From the NCBI GenBank assembly GCA_007131285.1, contig SLQV01000043.1:1-53792 (forward strand): 53,792 nucleotides of DNA, in the 5' to 3' direction. The notes under the pieces were generated by a model. It was not told where the DNA came from, searched no databases, and saw nothing but the letters and a program-made list of their open reading frames with translations. Position numbers and translations under genes: made by a program. Each line of letters begins with the position of its first letter. The first letter of the stretch is position 1. Below are positions 36,744-46,378 of the stretch, in pieces. Source of the DNA: Myxococcales bacterium. Its GTDB lineage: Bacteria; Myxococcota_A; Polyangia; Polyangiales; SLQV01.

Positions 36744-38156
36744 ATGCAGCGTCGTTGTAAAATCGTCTGTACCATGGGCCCTGCGGTTGCGACCGATGAG
36801 GCTGTCAAGCAGCTCATCGCCGCGGGCATGGACTGCGCCCGGCTTAACTTTTCCCACGGCACCCACGCGGCACACGCGGAGACCGCCGCTCGGATTCGCG
36901 CCGCGGCCAAGGATGCCCGTCGGCACATCGCTATTTTAGCGGACCTTTGTGGTCCCAAGATGCGCGTGGGTCGTTTCGCCGACAACTCGGTAGAACTAGT
37001 GCCTGATACGCGCTTTGTCCTGACCTCACGAGAGGTCATCGGCTCCACCAAAGAAGTCAGCATCACTTACAAGACGCTGCCTCAGGAAGTGTCGAAGGGT
37101 GACGTCATCCTCCTCGATGACGGCTTGCTCAAGCTGCGCGTCGACGAAGTGCACGACCAAGACATTCACTGCATCGTCGAAGTAGGCGGTGAGCTTTCGA
37201 ACAACAAGGGCATGAACGTGCCCGGCGCCACCCTCAACGCCCCTGCGCTTACGGACAAAGACCGTACCGACCTCGCCTTCGCCGTCGAAACGCTCGGCGT
37301 CGACTACGTCGCCCTCTCGTTCGTCCGTCGCCCGGAAGACGTGCTCGAAGCGCGCGCGCTCGCACGGGATGTCCCGCTTATTGCCAAAATCGAGAAGCCC
37401 GAAGCGATTGACTGCCTGGAAGCCATTATCGACGCGGCGGACGGCGCGATGATTGCCCGCGGTGACCTCGGGGTCGAAGTCGGGCCGGAAAAGGTGCCCC
37501 TCATCCAGAAGCGCATCATTAACGAAGTCAAAGAGCGCGGTAAGGTCGTCATCACGGCCACCCAAATGCTCGACTCGATGATCCGTAACCCGCGTCCCAC
37601 GCGTGCCGAGGCCGCCGACGTCGCCAATGCGGTGCTCGACGGCACCGACGCCGTCATGCTCAGCGGCGAATCCGCTTCCGGCAAGTACCCTATCGAGTCG
37701 GTACGCATGATGACCGCCATTATAACCGAGGTGGAGTCCGAGTGGATTGGCGCGGCGGACCGAGAAGCCAAGGACCCCCAGCACGTGGGCCAGTGGGGCT
37801 TCGCCACGGCCGCCGCCCGTGCCGCCGCCTTCCTTTCGTTTGTGCTGCCTTTGCGCGCCATTGTGGTCTTTACGAGCGACGGCCGTTCGGCGGGGCTGCT
37901 GAGCGGCCACCGGCCGCGGGCCATGATCGTCGGCGTGGCCGATAACGCCCGCCTCGCCAACCGCATGGCGCTGGAGTGGGGCGTGGTTCCGAAGGTGCGT
38001 GCCACGCAAAGCGAAGACCTAGCGGACGTGCTCAAGGTGTCCATTGACCTCGTGACCGAAGACAAACTTTGCGCTAGCGGCGACGCCTTCGCCCTCGTCG
38101 CCGGCTGGCCGGTCTCCGGCCACACAAACACCGTCAAGCTGCACCGCCTCGCCTAG
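36744..38156 (+). CDS. pyk: Pyruvate kinase
   Basis: Pyruvate kinase makes pyruvate and ATP from phosphoenolpyruvate and ADP in glycolysis. The 470-aa product has KIVCTMGPAVAT, ARLNFSHG, ADLCGPKMRVG, KGMNVPG, ALSFVRRPEDV, IAKIEKPEAI, the catalytic MIARGDLGVEVG, and VITATQMLDSMIRNPRPTRAEAADVANAVLDGTDAVMLSGESA. A C-terminal allosteric domain ends at SGHTNTVKLHRLA. Length is normal. It stands alone. Confidence 0.97.
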   Translation: MQRRCKIVCTMGPAVATDEAVKQLIAAGMDCARLNFSHGTHAAHAETAARIRAAAKDARRHIAILADLCGPKMRVGRFADNSVELVPDTRFVLTSREVIGSTKEVSITYKTLPQEVSKGDVILLDDGLLKLRVDEVHDQDIHCIVEVGGELSNNKGMNVPGATLNAPALTDKDRTDLAFAVETLGVDYVALSFVRRPEDVLEARALARDVPLIAKIEKPEAIDCLEAIIDAADGAMIARGDLGVEVGPEKVPLIQKRIINEVKERGKVVITATQMLDSMIRNPRPTRAEAADVANAVLDGTDAVMLSGESASGKYPIESVRMMTAIITEVESEWIGAADREAKDPQHVGQWGFATAAARAAAFLSFVLPLRAIVVFTSDGRSAGLLSGHRPRAMIVGVADNARLANRMALEWGVVPKVRATQSEDLADVLKVSIDLVTEDKLCASGDAFALVAGWPVSGHTNTVKLHRLA

Positions 38157-38218
38157 ACGACGCACCCTCGCCGGGGAAAGGCCGCAGCGGCTGATGTCGG
38201 GTGGGCAACTGAAGTCGG

Positions 38219-38540
38219 GTGGGTAAACCTCGGTCAACCTGCGCTCTTCGATTAGGACCGCATCGACGTGGGCAAAAAGATCCACATCGCCTTCGCGCGT
38301 TCCAGCGCAGGTTCTCCGTCGATGGGCCTCAAGTCGCGATCAGAAACCGTCCTGGCGTGCTCTCGAAGTGGTTCAATCAGCCCATCATTGCCCTCGGCAA
38401 CATGACCGAGGGATTGCAGAACTCAAGTCGCGGTCGCTGGTAGTCCGGCCGCTATCACAACGCCGCCCTTCACGACGAACCGCTGTCCAACGAAGAAGTC
38501 GCCGACCGCTTCACCAGCGGCCCGCACTCGTGCACTTCAT
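38219..38540 (+). pseudogene. LamG/concanavalin-like domain remnant broken by a stop
   Basis: In one frame, KWFNQPIIALGNMTEGLQNSS is followed by a TAG at 38441-38443. The same frame then reads GRYHNAALHDEPLSNEEVADRFTSGP, which resembles the final strand and helix of LamG-type jellyroll domains (ALYDRALSEEEVAAHY). Upstream pieces such as KKIHIAFARS appear in another frame. It is therefore a decayed fragment of a secreted or surface protein. It occupies part of the 591-bp gap after pyk (38157-38747); I see no other gene there. Confidence 0.45.
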
Positions 38541-38747
38541 GCGCTTCTGGTCGTCGGCCCAGTCGTTATGGCCGCCATGCGCACTTGCCTCCGATTGCCA
38601 ACATCAGTCACTTAATACGCTGAAGCGATAGCTTGAGCCTAGCCGGGAGCGGGGTTCGCGTGTGTGGGCGTGGGCGGGAGACTCGGGACACCGCCTTGAA
38701 AGTATGGGGGGCTGTCGGCAGGAGGATCAAGCTATGGTCGAAGCGTA

Positions 38748-40463
38748 TTAGTCCGATTGTGGCGCCAGCGTACAAGTGCCAGGTGTATCCTCGATGAAGG
38801 TGTGCGTGCAGAGTGGCGACGCGCCACAGTAGCCGTCCACAATGCCCTTCGCTTCGTCGCAAGGAAGCAAGAAATGGCCGGACGTTGTGCCTTCCGCCTC
38901 ATTAATCGCAACGAAACCCTTGAGAATGGGCACCCCATAGGTGTCCTCGTGATATTCACCTGCGAGCCAGACATAAGTGCGCGTCCCATAGCTACGCGAG
39001 ATGCGCCCGACGGTGTCGACATCGTTGAGCCATTCGCCTACGCCGCGCTGCGCCTTAAGCGTAAGGAACCCGCGCGTAGAGCTAGCGAACGCCCAATAGC
39101 TCGGTGGGTTGCCTCTGCTCCAAGCGCTTGCGCCATCAATAACCTGATTAGTCTGGGCAAGGGGCAGTTCGCGGACACGGAACGTGGAGTAGTTGAGCAG
39201 GGCAGCTATGCCGGCACCGCCTAGTATAGTTGCGAGAATGAGCGAACGAAGTCGAGAGCTTGCAAAGAACCGGGCAGCCTCCCCGACGAGAAGCGCGGCG
39301 AGGGTAGCCCCTTTGAGCCGGTCGAAGTGATAAATGCGAGCATGATTGACGAGTAAGCAATGTTCGAGCAAAAGCAAAGCGGCCACGAATGCGACGGACC
39401 TACGAAGCCCATCAGAGGTATTCCTTCGCAGCAGACCGAATGCGCCAACGGCTGCGACGGGGAGAAACCACCTTAGGCTTCCCCAATACAGCGGTCCAAA
39501 GTCAAAGAGGTCCCTGAGAGAACCGCTTCTGTGCGAGGAGCGTTCTTGGAGTCTAGCAAGCAACTCCGGTGCAGAGATGCCGACTACGAAGTGGCTGATG
39601 ATCGACACCCCGGCCAATCCCACCGAGAGCAGTGGGAGACCCGCGAGGAGCTTTTGGCGGTAGTCCCCGCGCTGCGTCCAGGTGTGGGCGAGTCCACACA
39701 GACTGACGCCAAGCGCGAGAATGAAACCTGACCACTCAACCCAAGCGCTGACAAATACCAACACACCCAAAAAGAAATGAGAGCGCAATCGAGCCGAGGG
39801 AACGCTCCATATGCGCACGCACTGAAGCAAAACGCCGTGGTAGAGCGGTTGAAAAAGAGAGTGGGCCCAATAGACGTGCCCATGAGAAACCAGCGTCTCG
39901 GGAAAAGTGAGGTACGCGAGCGAGGCTGCGACCGCAGGCCACCTGCTGCCTTGGTGCAGCTTTAACACCGTAAGGTAGAGCAAGAATGCCGAAGCTGCGT
40001 GAATAAGTAGGCCTAGAAGCAGTAGCGCATTCAACGGACTCAACCCGGGGAGCAGGGCCTGAAAGGCACTAAGCACCACAAATGCGGCGCTAGTAAACGA
40101 GGTGTACACGTAGGCGTCTCCGACTGTTCGAACAGTCGACCCCCAAGGAAGTACGTCTTGCGGCTCGTGGCCTAATGTAACGGTTGGCAGAAGAAAGTGC
40201 GTACGTATCGGCTGCTCGCGCAGCGCCGTTGCTGTGAGCAGCGCGTGGTAAGTGGCGTCCGAGTTCTCGTGCGTTGCGGAAGCGGGGTGCGCAAGGCGCA
40301 CGGCCACAGTCGTTAGGAAGGTTCCTAGAAGGAGCGTAAGCGCAAACCCTGGCTTGGGTCTCAGTGTAAGCGAAGCGAACATCACGCACTTCTCTCGTCC
40401 GACAAGCCAGCGCTGTGCGTGGCGCGCGACGCAGCAAAACAACGCGCTTAGCGCGCGGGTCAA
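38748..40463 (-). CDS. Polytopic membrane protein, GT-C glycosyltransferase-like
   Basis: The 571-aa product has about ten hydrophobic segments. After the first of these, an acidic periplasmic loop ENSDATYHALLTATALREQP sits where GT-C enzymes place their catalytic acid. The C-terminal 130 residues are periplasmic and contain paired cysteines (LLPCDEA, GYCGASPLCTHTF, GTCTL). It may use a lipid-linked sugar donor to glycosylate an envelope target. A later ATG at residue 28 (MFASLTLRPK) is an alternative start. It is divergent from the next membrane gene across a 224-bp gap. Confidence 0.6.
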   Translation of the reverse strand: MTRALSALFCCVARHAQRWLVGREKCVMFASLTLRPKPGFALTLLLGTFLTTVAVRLAHPASATHENSDATYHALLTATALREQPIRTHFLLPTVTLGHEPQDVLPWGSTVRTVGDAYVYTSFTSAAFVVLSAFQALLPGLSPLNALLLLGLLIHAASAFLLYLTVLKLHQGSRWPAVAASLAYLTFPETLVSHGHVYWAHSLFQPLYHGVLLQCVRIWSVPSARLRSHFFLGVLVFVSAWVEWSGFILALGVSLCGLAHTWTQRGDYRQKLLAGLPLLSVGLAGVSIISHFVVGISAPELLARLQERSSHRSGSLRDLFDFGPLYWGSLRWFLPVAAVGAFGLLRRNTSDGLRRSVAFVAALLLLEHCLLVNHARIYHFDRLKGATLAALLVGEAARFFASSRLRSLILATILGGAGIAALLNYSTFRVRELPLAQTNQVIDGASAWSRGNPPSYWAFASSTRGFLTLKAQRGVGEWLNDVDTVGRISRSYGTRTYVWLAGEYHEDTYGVPILKGFVAINEAEGTTSGHFLLPCDEAKGIVDGYCGASPLCTHTFIEDTPGTCTLAPQSD

Positions 40464-40687
40464 AAACTTCCCGCGCTGCGAAATGTTAGCGGTTCTCTAG
40501 CATAAGGATCTGGGCCCAGCCACGGCGACGCCGCCCCCGCGCCCACTCGCTGAAAACGGAAAAAAGCGAGCCTCGAGTTCTTCTCGGCCCAAAGTGCGCG
40601 TCGTTTGGCCGACCCTTAAAGAATTTCGTTACTCGGTAGGCGACACGGTGTGCGACAACGTGACGCTTTGTGCTCTACTGCGCAGCT

Positions 40688-42121
40688 ATGGAGCCCGTGA
40701 AAGCAAACCGTTTCGGGAGAGCCCTTCTGACCGCGACACTAGGCTATCTTCTGCTCGCCTCAGCCGTGTGGAGCACCAGCATCACCCGCATCTGGAATCG
40801 CTCGTTGGTATCCTCGGTGGGAGAGGTCCTGTCGGAGACATACTACCCCGCCCTTGCTCGAAGCATTCTCCAGGGGCGTCTCGACGTGCCAGAAGAGGCC
40901 ATCGCGCACGAGGCCTTCATTCACGAGGGGAAATTCTACGGGTACTTCGGGCCTGTCCCCGCGCTCATGAGGATACCCCTGATACTGGCGTTCCCGGGGC
41001 TCGCAGGCAGTTGGACGCCTCTTTTTGTCATCCTCAGCGCGGTAGGCAGCCTTCTGGTGGCAAACCTCATCTTGTTCGAGATATGGGGGTTTTGCGGAGG
41101 CACACGTCGACGCGAACAGGTTATGCGCGATCACGCGCTTTATAATCTTGCGGCGATATTCAGCTTGTCCTTTCCGCACGCCGTAAGGCACGCCTCCTTG
41201 TTTCACGAGGCGGCGTCGGTCGGTGTGTTTTTCTGCCTGTGCTCAGCACTAAACATTCTTCGCTATTGGACACGTGGGCGCAAAGCGCGGAGTCTCATGT
41301 GGGCGGGCGGGCTTGCGTTACTTGCGGCGGGAACTCGGGGGAGTGTGGGTCTTCCGATACTCCTCTTCGTGTATCTGATGACTGCAATTCTTGTGTTTCG
41401 AGGCGGTGGCACCGGATTGGGGCGCCATTTGTCGGTCAATCCCCGGCTCGCTGCGGTAGTGTGCGTCCTAAGCGTCGGCATGGCGGCGCTTGCGTATCGC
41501 AATCACGTGAGCGTCGGAAACCTAACGGGTGCACCTAATCTAGATAGATACGTTCAAACCCCGATTGGATCGGAGCGCTACCAAAGGACCAACGGCAGTT
41601 TCTCCAGCATAAGAAACGTGCCAACGAATCTTTATGCGTATCTGCGCTTGGATGGCGTTCGATGGACCAAGGATTTTCCTTACATGCGCTATTTGCAGCC
41701 GGAAGAGGTCGTCGTCTTTCGGAACTCACGGATGGATTTCTGGTCGTGGTACGCGAGCGCAAGCAGTGCTTTTCCATTCTGGATTCTTCTGGCTCTACTG
41801 AGCCTAGCCTCGGTTTGGCGGATGTGGAAACGTCAGAGCCGGAGTCCGGAGCACATCGGTGTGTATGGTGCGCTCGGCTCGACCTTGTTGTGTTGCGGTC
41901 CGATACTTCTTTCGGCGTCGATTTGCTTTCGTTATCTCCATGACTGGGCCCCGTTCTTGCTCATCGCCGGGGCTGTTGCGCTGGTCGACTACCGCGACAT
42001 CTTCGACAAGTTGGCGCGCACGCGCATCAGGCTGAAACCCGTTGTGGCGCATGCAGTGTTTTATAGTGTTTTCGCGTATTCATGTTACGCCGCGAGCCTG
42101 CTTTCGTGGTTGAGGGAATAG
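40688..42121 (+). CDS. Polytopic membrane protein, possible GT-C glycosyltransferase
   Basis: The product (477 aa from the ATG at 40688; the track begins at a GTG six codons earlier) has about nine hydrophobic segments. The first periplasmic loop reads SSVGEVLSETYYPALARSILQGRLDVPEEAIAHEAFIHEGKFYGYFGPVPALMRIPL, with acidic residues and a Tyr-Gly-Tyr-Phe-Gly-Pro block like dolichyl-phosphate-sugar transferases of the GT39/PMT type. No precise family is recognised. It lies in a set of four such genes and precedes another on the same strand. Confidence 0.55.
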   Translation: MEPVKANRFGRALLTATLGYLLLASAVWSTSITRIWNRSLVSSVGEVLSETYYPALARSILQGRLDVPEEAIAHEAFIHEGKFYGYFGPVPALMRIPLILAFPGLAGSWTPLFVILSAVGSLLVANLILFEIWGFCGGTRRREQVMRDHALYNLAAIFSLSFPHAVRHASLFHEAASVGVFFCLCSALNILRYWTRGRKARSLMWAGGLALLAAGTRGSVGLPILLFVYLMTAILVFRGGGTGLGRHLSVNPRLAAVVCVLSVGMAALAYRNHVSVGNLTGAPNLDRYVQTPIGSERYQRTNGSFSSIRNVPTNLYAYLRLDGVRWTKDFPYMRYLQPEEVVVFRNSRMDFWSWYASASSAFPFWILLALLSLASVWRMWKRQSRSPEHIGVYGALGSTLLCCGPILLSASICFRYLHDWAPFLLIAGAVALVDYRDIFDKLARTRIRLKPVVAHAVFYSVFAYSCYAASLLSWLRE

Positions 42122-42212
42122 AAAAAACGCGCCGCTGGCCAGCGTCATCCTTCGCGTGCGTCGGCCGTCGCCGTTCAAGAGGGGCCCGGGGCCTAGGCGC
42201 GGGCTTGGCGCG

Positions 42213-44027
42213 ATGAAGGGGGCAGCCATTGGGCGTGGTTGCAGGATGGATGCGGCCGTTGCGCTAAGTGTGATCATCGCGCTGGTGAGTGTCGCGGTGT
42301 TTGCGGCGCCCTACTTTCGCTACCGGATTCATCTGGGTGACGATGCGCTGGTTACGCTGCATCGTTTCAGCGCGTTTGCTGAGTGTTTGAAAGAAGGCGG
42401 CTGGCCGTGCTGGTGGATTCATCACGATGCATTTGGCTTGGGCAGCCCAACGCATCTTTTTTACCCCACGGTCGCGCTATGGCCGGCGTTCGCGCTGCAC
42501 GTGTTTGGCGTATCCTTGGTGCGCGCCATTGAGCTAGCTGCTGTCGCGAATCATCTGGCGCTGGGGCTCGTCACATGGCTGGTGGTGCGTCGACGGTTTT
42601 CCGACGTCGTAGCGCTCGCGTGCGCGACGCTCGTATCTCTCGCGCCCCCGCACCTGCTGTTGCTCAATCAGCGCAGTGCCTACGCCGAGGCGTGGTCCCT
42701 CATCGCCATGGTGTGGGCGGTGTCGTCCTGGCTTGATGTTACGCAGCCGAGGCAACGCGCCAGGGCTGGGCAGGCGGAGGACCGGTCGTGCGTTGCCGTT
42801 TCGTGGCTGGCGCTGGGGCTCGCGTGCACCATCATGGCGCATCCCCTCATGATGTTGCTTTTTGCAGTGCCATTTGCGGGCTTGCACCTGGCGCTTTGGC
42901 GCTCGAGCGCGAAGCATATGCGCGCCTTGACCTGCGCCTACCTTGCGGCCCTCGCGTTGAGCGCCCACGCGTGGGTCCCAGCGGTGAGTGAAGCGGCGCA
43001 GCTCCAGACTGCGGCGCTTTTGACCCAGGGAAAATACGCCTACGCCGACCACTTCTACACAAGTCTGTGGCCGCTGGTTGCCCCCGCACGAGGCGCATGG
43101 CCGGTTCGCCTCGGTGTCCTGGCGACCGTCGCCGTGTTGCTCTCCGTGCTGTTCCCATCGCTCAAGCGCCAGGGAGCTGCCCGCGAGATTGCGCACGATG
43201 CGCCTCGCGCGCCTGGAGACGGTCGAGGCTTGAAGCCTGATGCGCGCGCAGCGCTTGCAGGGATGTCGCTTGTGGCTTGTTTGCTTGCAACGTCATTCAC
43301 GCAGCCGATTTGGACACTGCTGCCGCCGCTCAGACTTGCGCAGTTTCCCTGGCGCTACCTGACGGTGGCGCTTGCCTTTGCAGTGCTGCCACTTGCCTGG
43401 ATGCTCGATAGGTTGGGGCAACGGGTAGGGGGTGCGGCATCCATGCGCGCCTCGCTCGTTTTCGCCGGGCTCGTTGCTGCGGTGATGCTGTGGGGCGCCC
43501 CAGCGCTTAAGGTTGTACGAGGACGTGACTACGACGATGCCAGGCTCCTAAGCGCGAAGGCGCGCTGTGGGAGCCAATATCACGGAGGAATGGACTACCT
43601 TGCCCGCGGCGTTGATGCGCAGCGGCTTGAGCAGGCGCAACAGCATCGCTGTGATATTCCCGTGGCAGAGGTGCTCGGGGTGGCGGAAGGCGCGGTCGTG
43701 TCTGCGCACCGCTCGTCGCAGGGCATCCATGCTCGGGTGCGTCTCCGCGAGGAGGCGCTTGTGCGCTTCGGTTCGATGGCCTTTCCCGGTTGGCAGATTC
43801 GCCTGCGAAACGCGAAAGAAGTCCTGCCCATCGATACGGCTGCAGACGACCCGTTTGGCCAGCTGCGCGTGCGCCTTCCCCGGGGCACGCACGAGGTGGA
43901 TGCGCATTTTGGTTGGACGTTCACGCGCGCGCTCGCCTACGCCGGCTCCGGGCTGGCGTGGCTCGTGCTGTTTGGTACGCAGATGTGGCCCTGGCTGCGG
44001 CGGCGCCGGGCATCACGAACAGACTAG
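42213..44027 (+). CDS. Large polytopic membrane protein (6-PTPS-related/GT-C-like)
   Basis: The track's ORF begins at a GTG (42156); I prefer the ATG at 42213, with 42246 also possible, because the first membrane segment (VALSVIIALVSVAVFAAPYF) follows directly. The loop HLGDDALVTLHRFSAFAECLKEGGWPCWWIHHDAFGLGSPTHLFYP and LNQRSAYAEAWSLIAM resemble bacterial membrane proteins annotated as 6-pyruvoyl-tetrahydropterin synthase-related, which have a GT-C-like topology. Its C-terminal region is periplasmic. Its stop codon overlaps the stop of the convergent DUF2723 gene (CTAG). Confidence 0.6.
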   Translation: MKGAAIGRGCRMDAAVALSVIIALVSVAVFAAPYFRYRIHLGDDALVTLHRFSAFAECLKEGGWPCWWIHHDAFGLGSPTHLFYPTVALWPAFALHVFGVSLVRAIELAAVANHLALGLVTWLVVRRRFSDVVALACATLVSLAPPHLLLLNQRSAYAEAWSLIAMVWAVSSWLDVTQPRQRARAGQAEDRSCVAVSWLALGLACTIMAHPLMMLLFAVPFAGLHLALWRSSAKHMRALTCAYLAALALSAHAWVPAVSEAAQLQTAALLTQGKYAYADHFYTSLWPLVAPARGAWPVRLGVLATVAVLLSVLFPSLKRQGAAREIAHDAPRAPGDGRGLKPDARAALAGMSLVACLLATSFTQPIWTLLPPLRLAQFPWRYLTVALAFAVLPLAWMLDRLGQRVGGAASMRASLVFAGLVAAVMLWGAPALKVVRGRDYDDARLLSAKARCGSQYHGGMDYLARGVDAQRLEQAQQHRCDIPVAEVLGVAEGAVVSAHRSSQGIHARVRLREEALVRFGSMAFPGWQIRLRNAKEVLPIDTAADDPFGQLRVRLPRGTHEVDAHFGWTFTRALAYAGSGLAWLVLFGTQMWPWLRRRRASRTD

Positions 44028-46378
44028 GGGCGGGTCATGAGGGCGCGGCGTAGCGTGGCGAGGGGCTCGGCCCACGGGTTGATGTGGGCGGCGAGGTGGG
44101 CGGCTAGGCGGGCTTCCGGCAATGCGCCTTGCTGATGAAAGACGAGCGTCTCGTTGTAGTGGCGCCACAAAAGTTGGGCTTGGGTTTCGCTGTCGAGTCG
44201 AAGCGGCAGCTGGCTGTAGATGTCGGTGTAAGTTTGCCAAAGCGCAGCGGCGCCTCGGGTTATCTGGGTGCTTGGCGCGTCAAACGCGTTGTAGCGCCAC
44301 GAGAGATCTGAAGGGATGAGTGTGCTGCGCAGCGGTTCGGGAACGCGGGGGTCTGCTTCCAAGTACAGGGGCAATAGGGGCGTGAGACTCTCAAGCGTCA
44401 AGGCAAGCGCGCTGGTGTCGGCGAGACTGAGCGCGACCACGAGCGGTGCTAGGCGCGGTGCCTCCGCGCTCGTCGCTTCCGCCACGCCCGCATACGCCAA
44501 GAACGGGACAGGTAACGTTACGAGGTCTGGCCGCGGCGCCTCGGAGGCATGGAGCCCCCAAGTCATAAAGGTTGTCTGCGGATTAAAGCTAAGCTCGACG
44601 GCGCGGGGGGGGCGCTTGACGTAGCCGAGCCAGCTCACGTAGTCCGTCGCACGGAAGGTCCGCAGGCTGTTGTGGACCAAGGTCGCCTCGGGGCTTGTCG
44701 CGTAGACCGCCCACCCCGTGACCCCTGCGGTAATCGCCATGAGTCCGGCGGTGCGCCAGGGCCGGCCCGCTTCCGAGCGCCCTTGGTCCGCGGAACGGAC
44801 CGCGTTCGGCGCGTCATCAGCAGCCCTCCCGGCGTCGATGACGGGTGGGGTGGCTGGGGCACCGCGAGGGCTTGGTGCGACTTTCCGCGCCGCGCGCAAC
44901 CCGCTTTGCAGTCGGGCCCCGAGTGCCGAGAACGCCGCCAGCAGGCCGGCCGCCGCCAGTGCCGCGGGCAGGGCGAGCGCCGCGAGCCCCGGCAGGAGAT
45001 AACCCAACGCGTCGGGATTGTCGCTGATGTGCCCTAGCCATAAACGGAGTGCGACGTGACCGCCGAAGAGAAGCCCCGCTAGATAGAGCGCGGGACGGAG
45101 CTGGGCGATGCGGAGGCTGGCGTAGCCGCCTACGGCAACGAGCAGCCACAGCGGCCACGGCACCGCTGTGCCCAGCGCGACGAGCAAGTCCACCGCACGC
45201 TTTGCGCTAGGTTCGTTTACGCCGGCTCCGGTGTTTCCCTGATAGACTTGCGCGCTGACGTACCAAAAAAAACGCTGAACACTGTCGACTACGCCAAGGT
45301 TGACGGTGCCTCGGCCGCTGCGTAGTGGCAAGAGCAGGTAAGCCGCACTGCCAAGCAGCGCCGCACTCAAGAGCACCGCGCTAGAGGGGCCCAAGCGCTG
45401 CACTGCGTGGGCAACACTGTTGCGTAGCCGTCCGGTGGCCCGGCGCAGCTCAAGCCAAGCGCGCCCGGGCCGTGAATCCCGAACGCGAGGGCGTGAACCG
45501 GCAGAATCGGAATGCCCACGAGAACGCAACTGTCCCGCGCCTGTGCCGCCTGCGCCTCCAAGGCTCAAGTGGCGGGTCACGATGGCTCGGAATGCGATTG
45601 TGAACGCTCGAACGTTCATCTTTGCGCTGGTGGTTGAACCGGCGGCTGAGGTGAGTTCGGTGCTGGCTACCTCACGCAATAAGGTGTTCATCAACCAAGC
45701 CGTGGCCAGCAGCGCGAAGCATACCAGGGCGAGAAGGTGGTGATTCGCGATACCTGCGGCCAGCAAAAGCCCGAGCTGAGCCACGCGTCTGAACGCGGGG
45801 GGCGGAGTCGCATCAACTGCCGCTCCCCTTGTGTCAATGGGCTGAACGAAGGGAGTGTCGGCGCAGGCTGTCGCGTTGCTGTCAGCAGGCCTCCAAAGCG
45901 TACTCCGGCCAACGTAGAGTGCGGCCATTGCAATGCAGAAATGCAAGCCATAGACCTCGGGCCGCAGCGCTTGCCAGAACGTGGCGGCGCTGCCCGCCAG
46001 AAGCAGTACGGCGAGTGTGGCAGCGGCCGTTTGGCCGGGAGGACTCAGGAGAGAGACGGCTGGGCCTGCGCCTGCCCGCAGCCAAGCGCGCAGCACGCAC
46101 AGCAAGAGCGCCCACCCCAGTGCCAGGCAAGCCGCCGAACCCAACGCCACCCGAAAGGGCAAGGGGCCGATGGGAAGGAGCGTAAACGGATAAGTGACCA
46201 GCGTGTAGAGTGGCGATCCAGGCGGATGAATAAAGGTCAGCTCAATGACCGCGGCCATCGCCTCGCCGGCGTCAAACCAGTAGCCACTGCCGGAAACGCC
46301 CCATACATACAGCGCCCAGAGCGCAAGGCCGAGTGCGACTCCAGCCCTCCCGTGTTCCGCCGCAGGCCTTCGATACAT
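44024..46378 (-). CDS. DUF2723 family membrane glycosyltransferase (TMEM260-like)
   Basis: This is probably a protein O-mannosyltransferase-like enzyme of the inner membrane. The N-terminal motif SGYWFDAGEAMAAVIELTFIHPPGSPLYTLVTYPFTLLPIGPLPFRVAL matches the DUF2723 signature (D.GE, then HPPG.PLY and LP.G). About ten or more membrane segments follow, then a soluble C-terminal half. The track starts at 46594; I use MYRRPAAEHGRAG at 46378 because the membrane segment follows immediately, giving 784 aa. The region contains extended low-complexity Ala/Arg loops. Confidence 0.75.
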   Translation of the reverse strand: MYRRPAAEHGRAGVALGLALWALYVWGVSGSGYWFDAGEAMAAVIELTFIHPPGSPLYTLVTYPFTLLPIGPLPFRVALGSAACLALGWALLLCVLRAWLRAGAGPAVSLLSPPGQTAAATLAVLLLAGSAATFWQALRPEVYGLHFCIAMAALYVGRSTLWRPADSNATACADTPFVQPIDTRGAAVDATPPPAFRRVAQLGLLLAAGIANHHLLALVCFALLATAWLMNTLLREVASTELTSAAGSTTSAKMNVRAFTIAFRAIVTRHLSLGGAGGTGAGQLRSRGHSDSAGSRPRVRDSRPGRAWLELRRATGRLRNSVAHAVQRLGPSSAVLLSAALLGSAAYLLLPLRSGRGTVNLGVVDSVQRFFWYVSAQVYQGNTGAGVNEPSAKRAVDLLVALGTAVPWPLWLLVAVGGYASLRIAQLRPALYLAGLLFGGHVALRLWLGHISDNPDALGYLLPGLAALALPAALAAAGLLAAFSALGARLQSGLRAARKVAPSPRGAPATPPVIDAGRAADDAPNAVRSADQGRSEAGRPWRTAGLMAITAGVTGWAVYATSPEATLVHNSLRTFRATDYVSWLGYVKRPPRAVELSFNPQTTFMTWGLHASEAPRPDLVTLPVPFLAYAGVAEATSAEAPRLAPLVVALSLADTSALALTLESLTPLLPLYLEADPRVPEPLRSTLIPSDLSWRYNAFDAPSTQITRGAAALWQTYTDIYSQLPLRLDSETQAQLLWRHYNETLVFHQQGALPEARLAAHLAAHINPWAEPLATLRRALMTRP

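Noticed and set aside
37026-38009. 327-aa minus-strand frame opposite pyk
   Set aside because: Antisense shadow in a GC-rich gene; no domain and no start signal.
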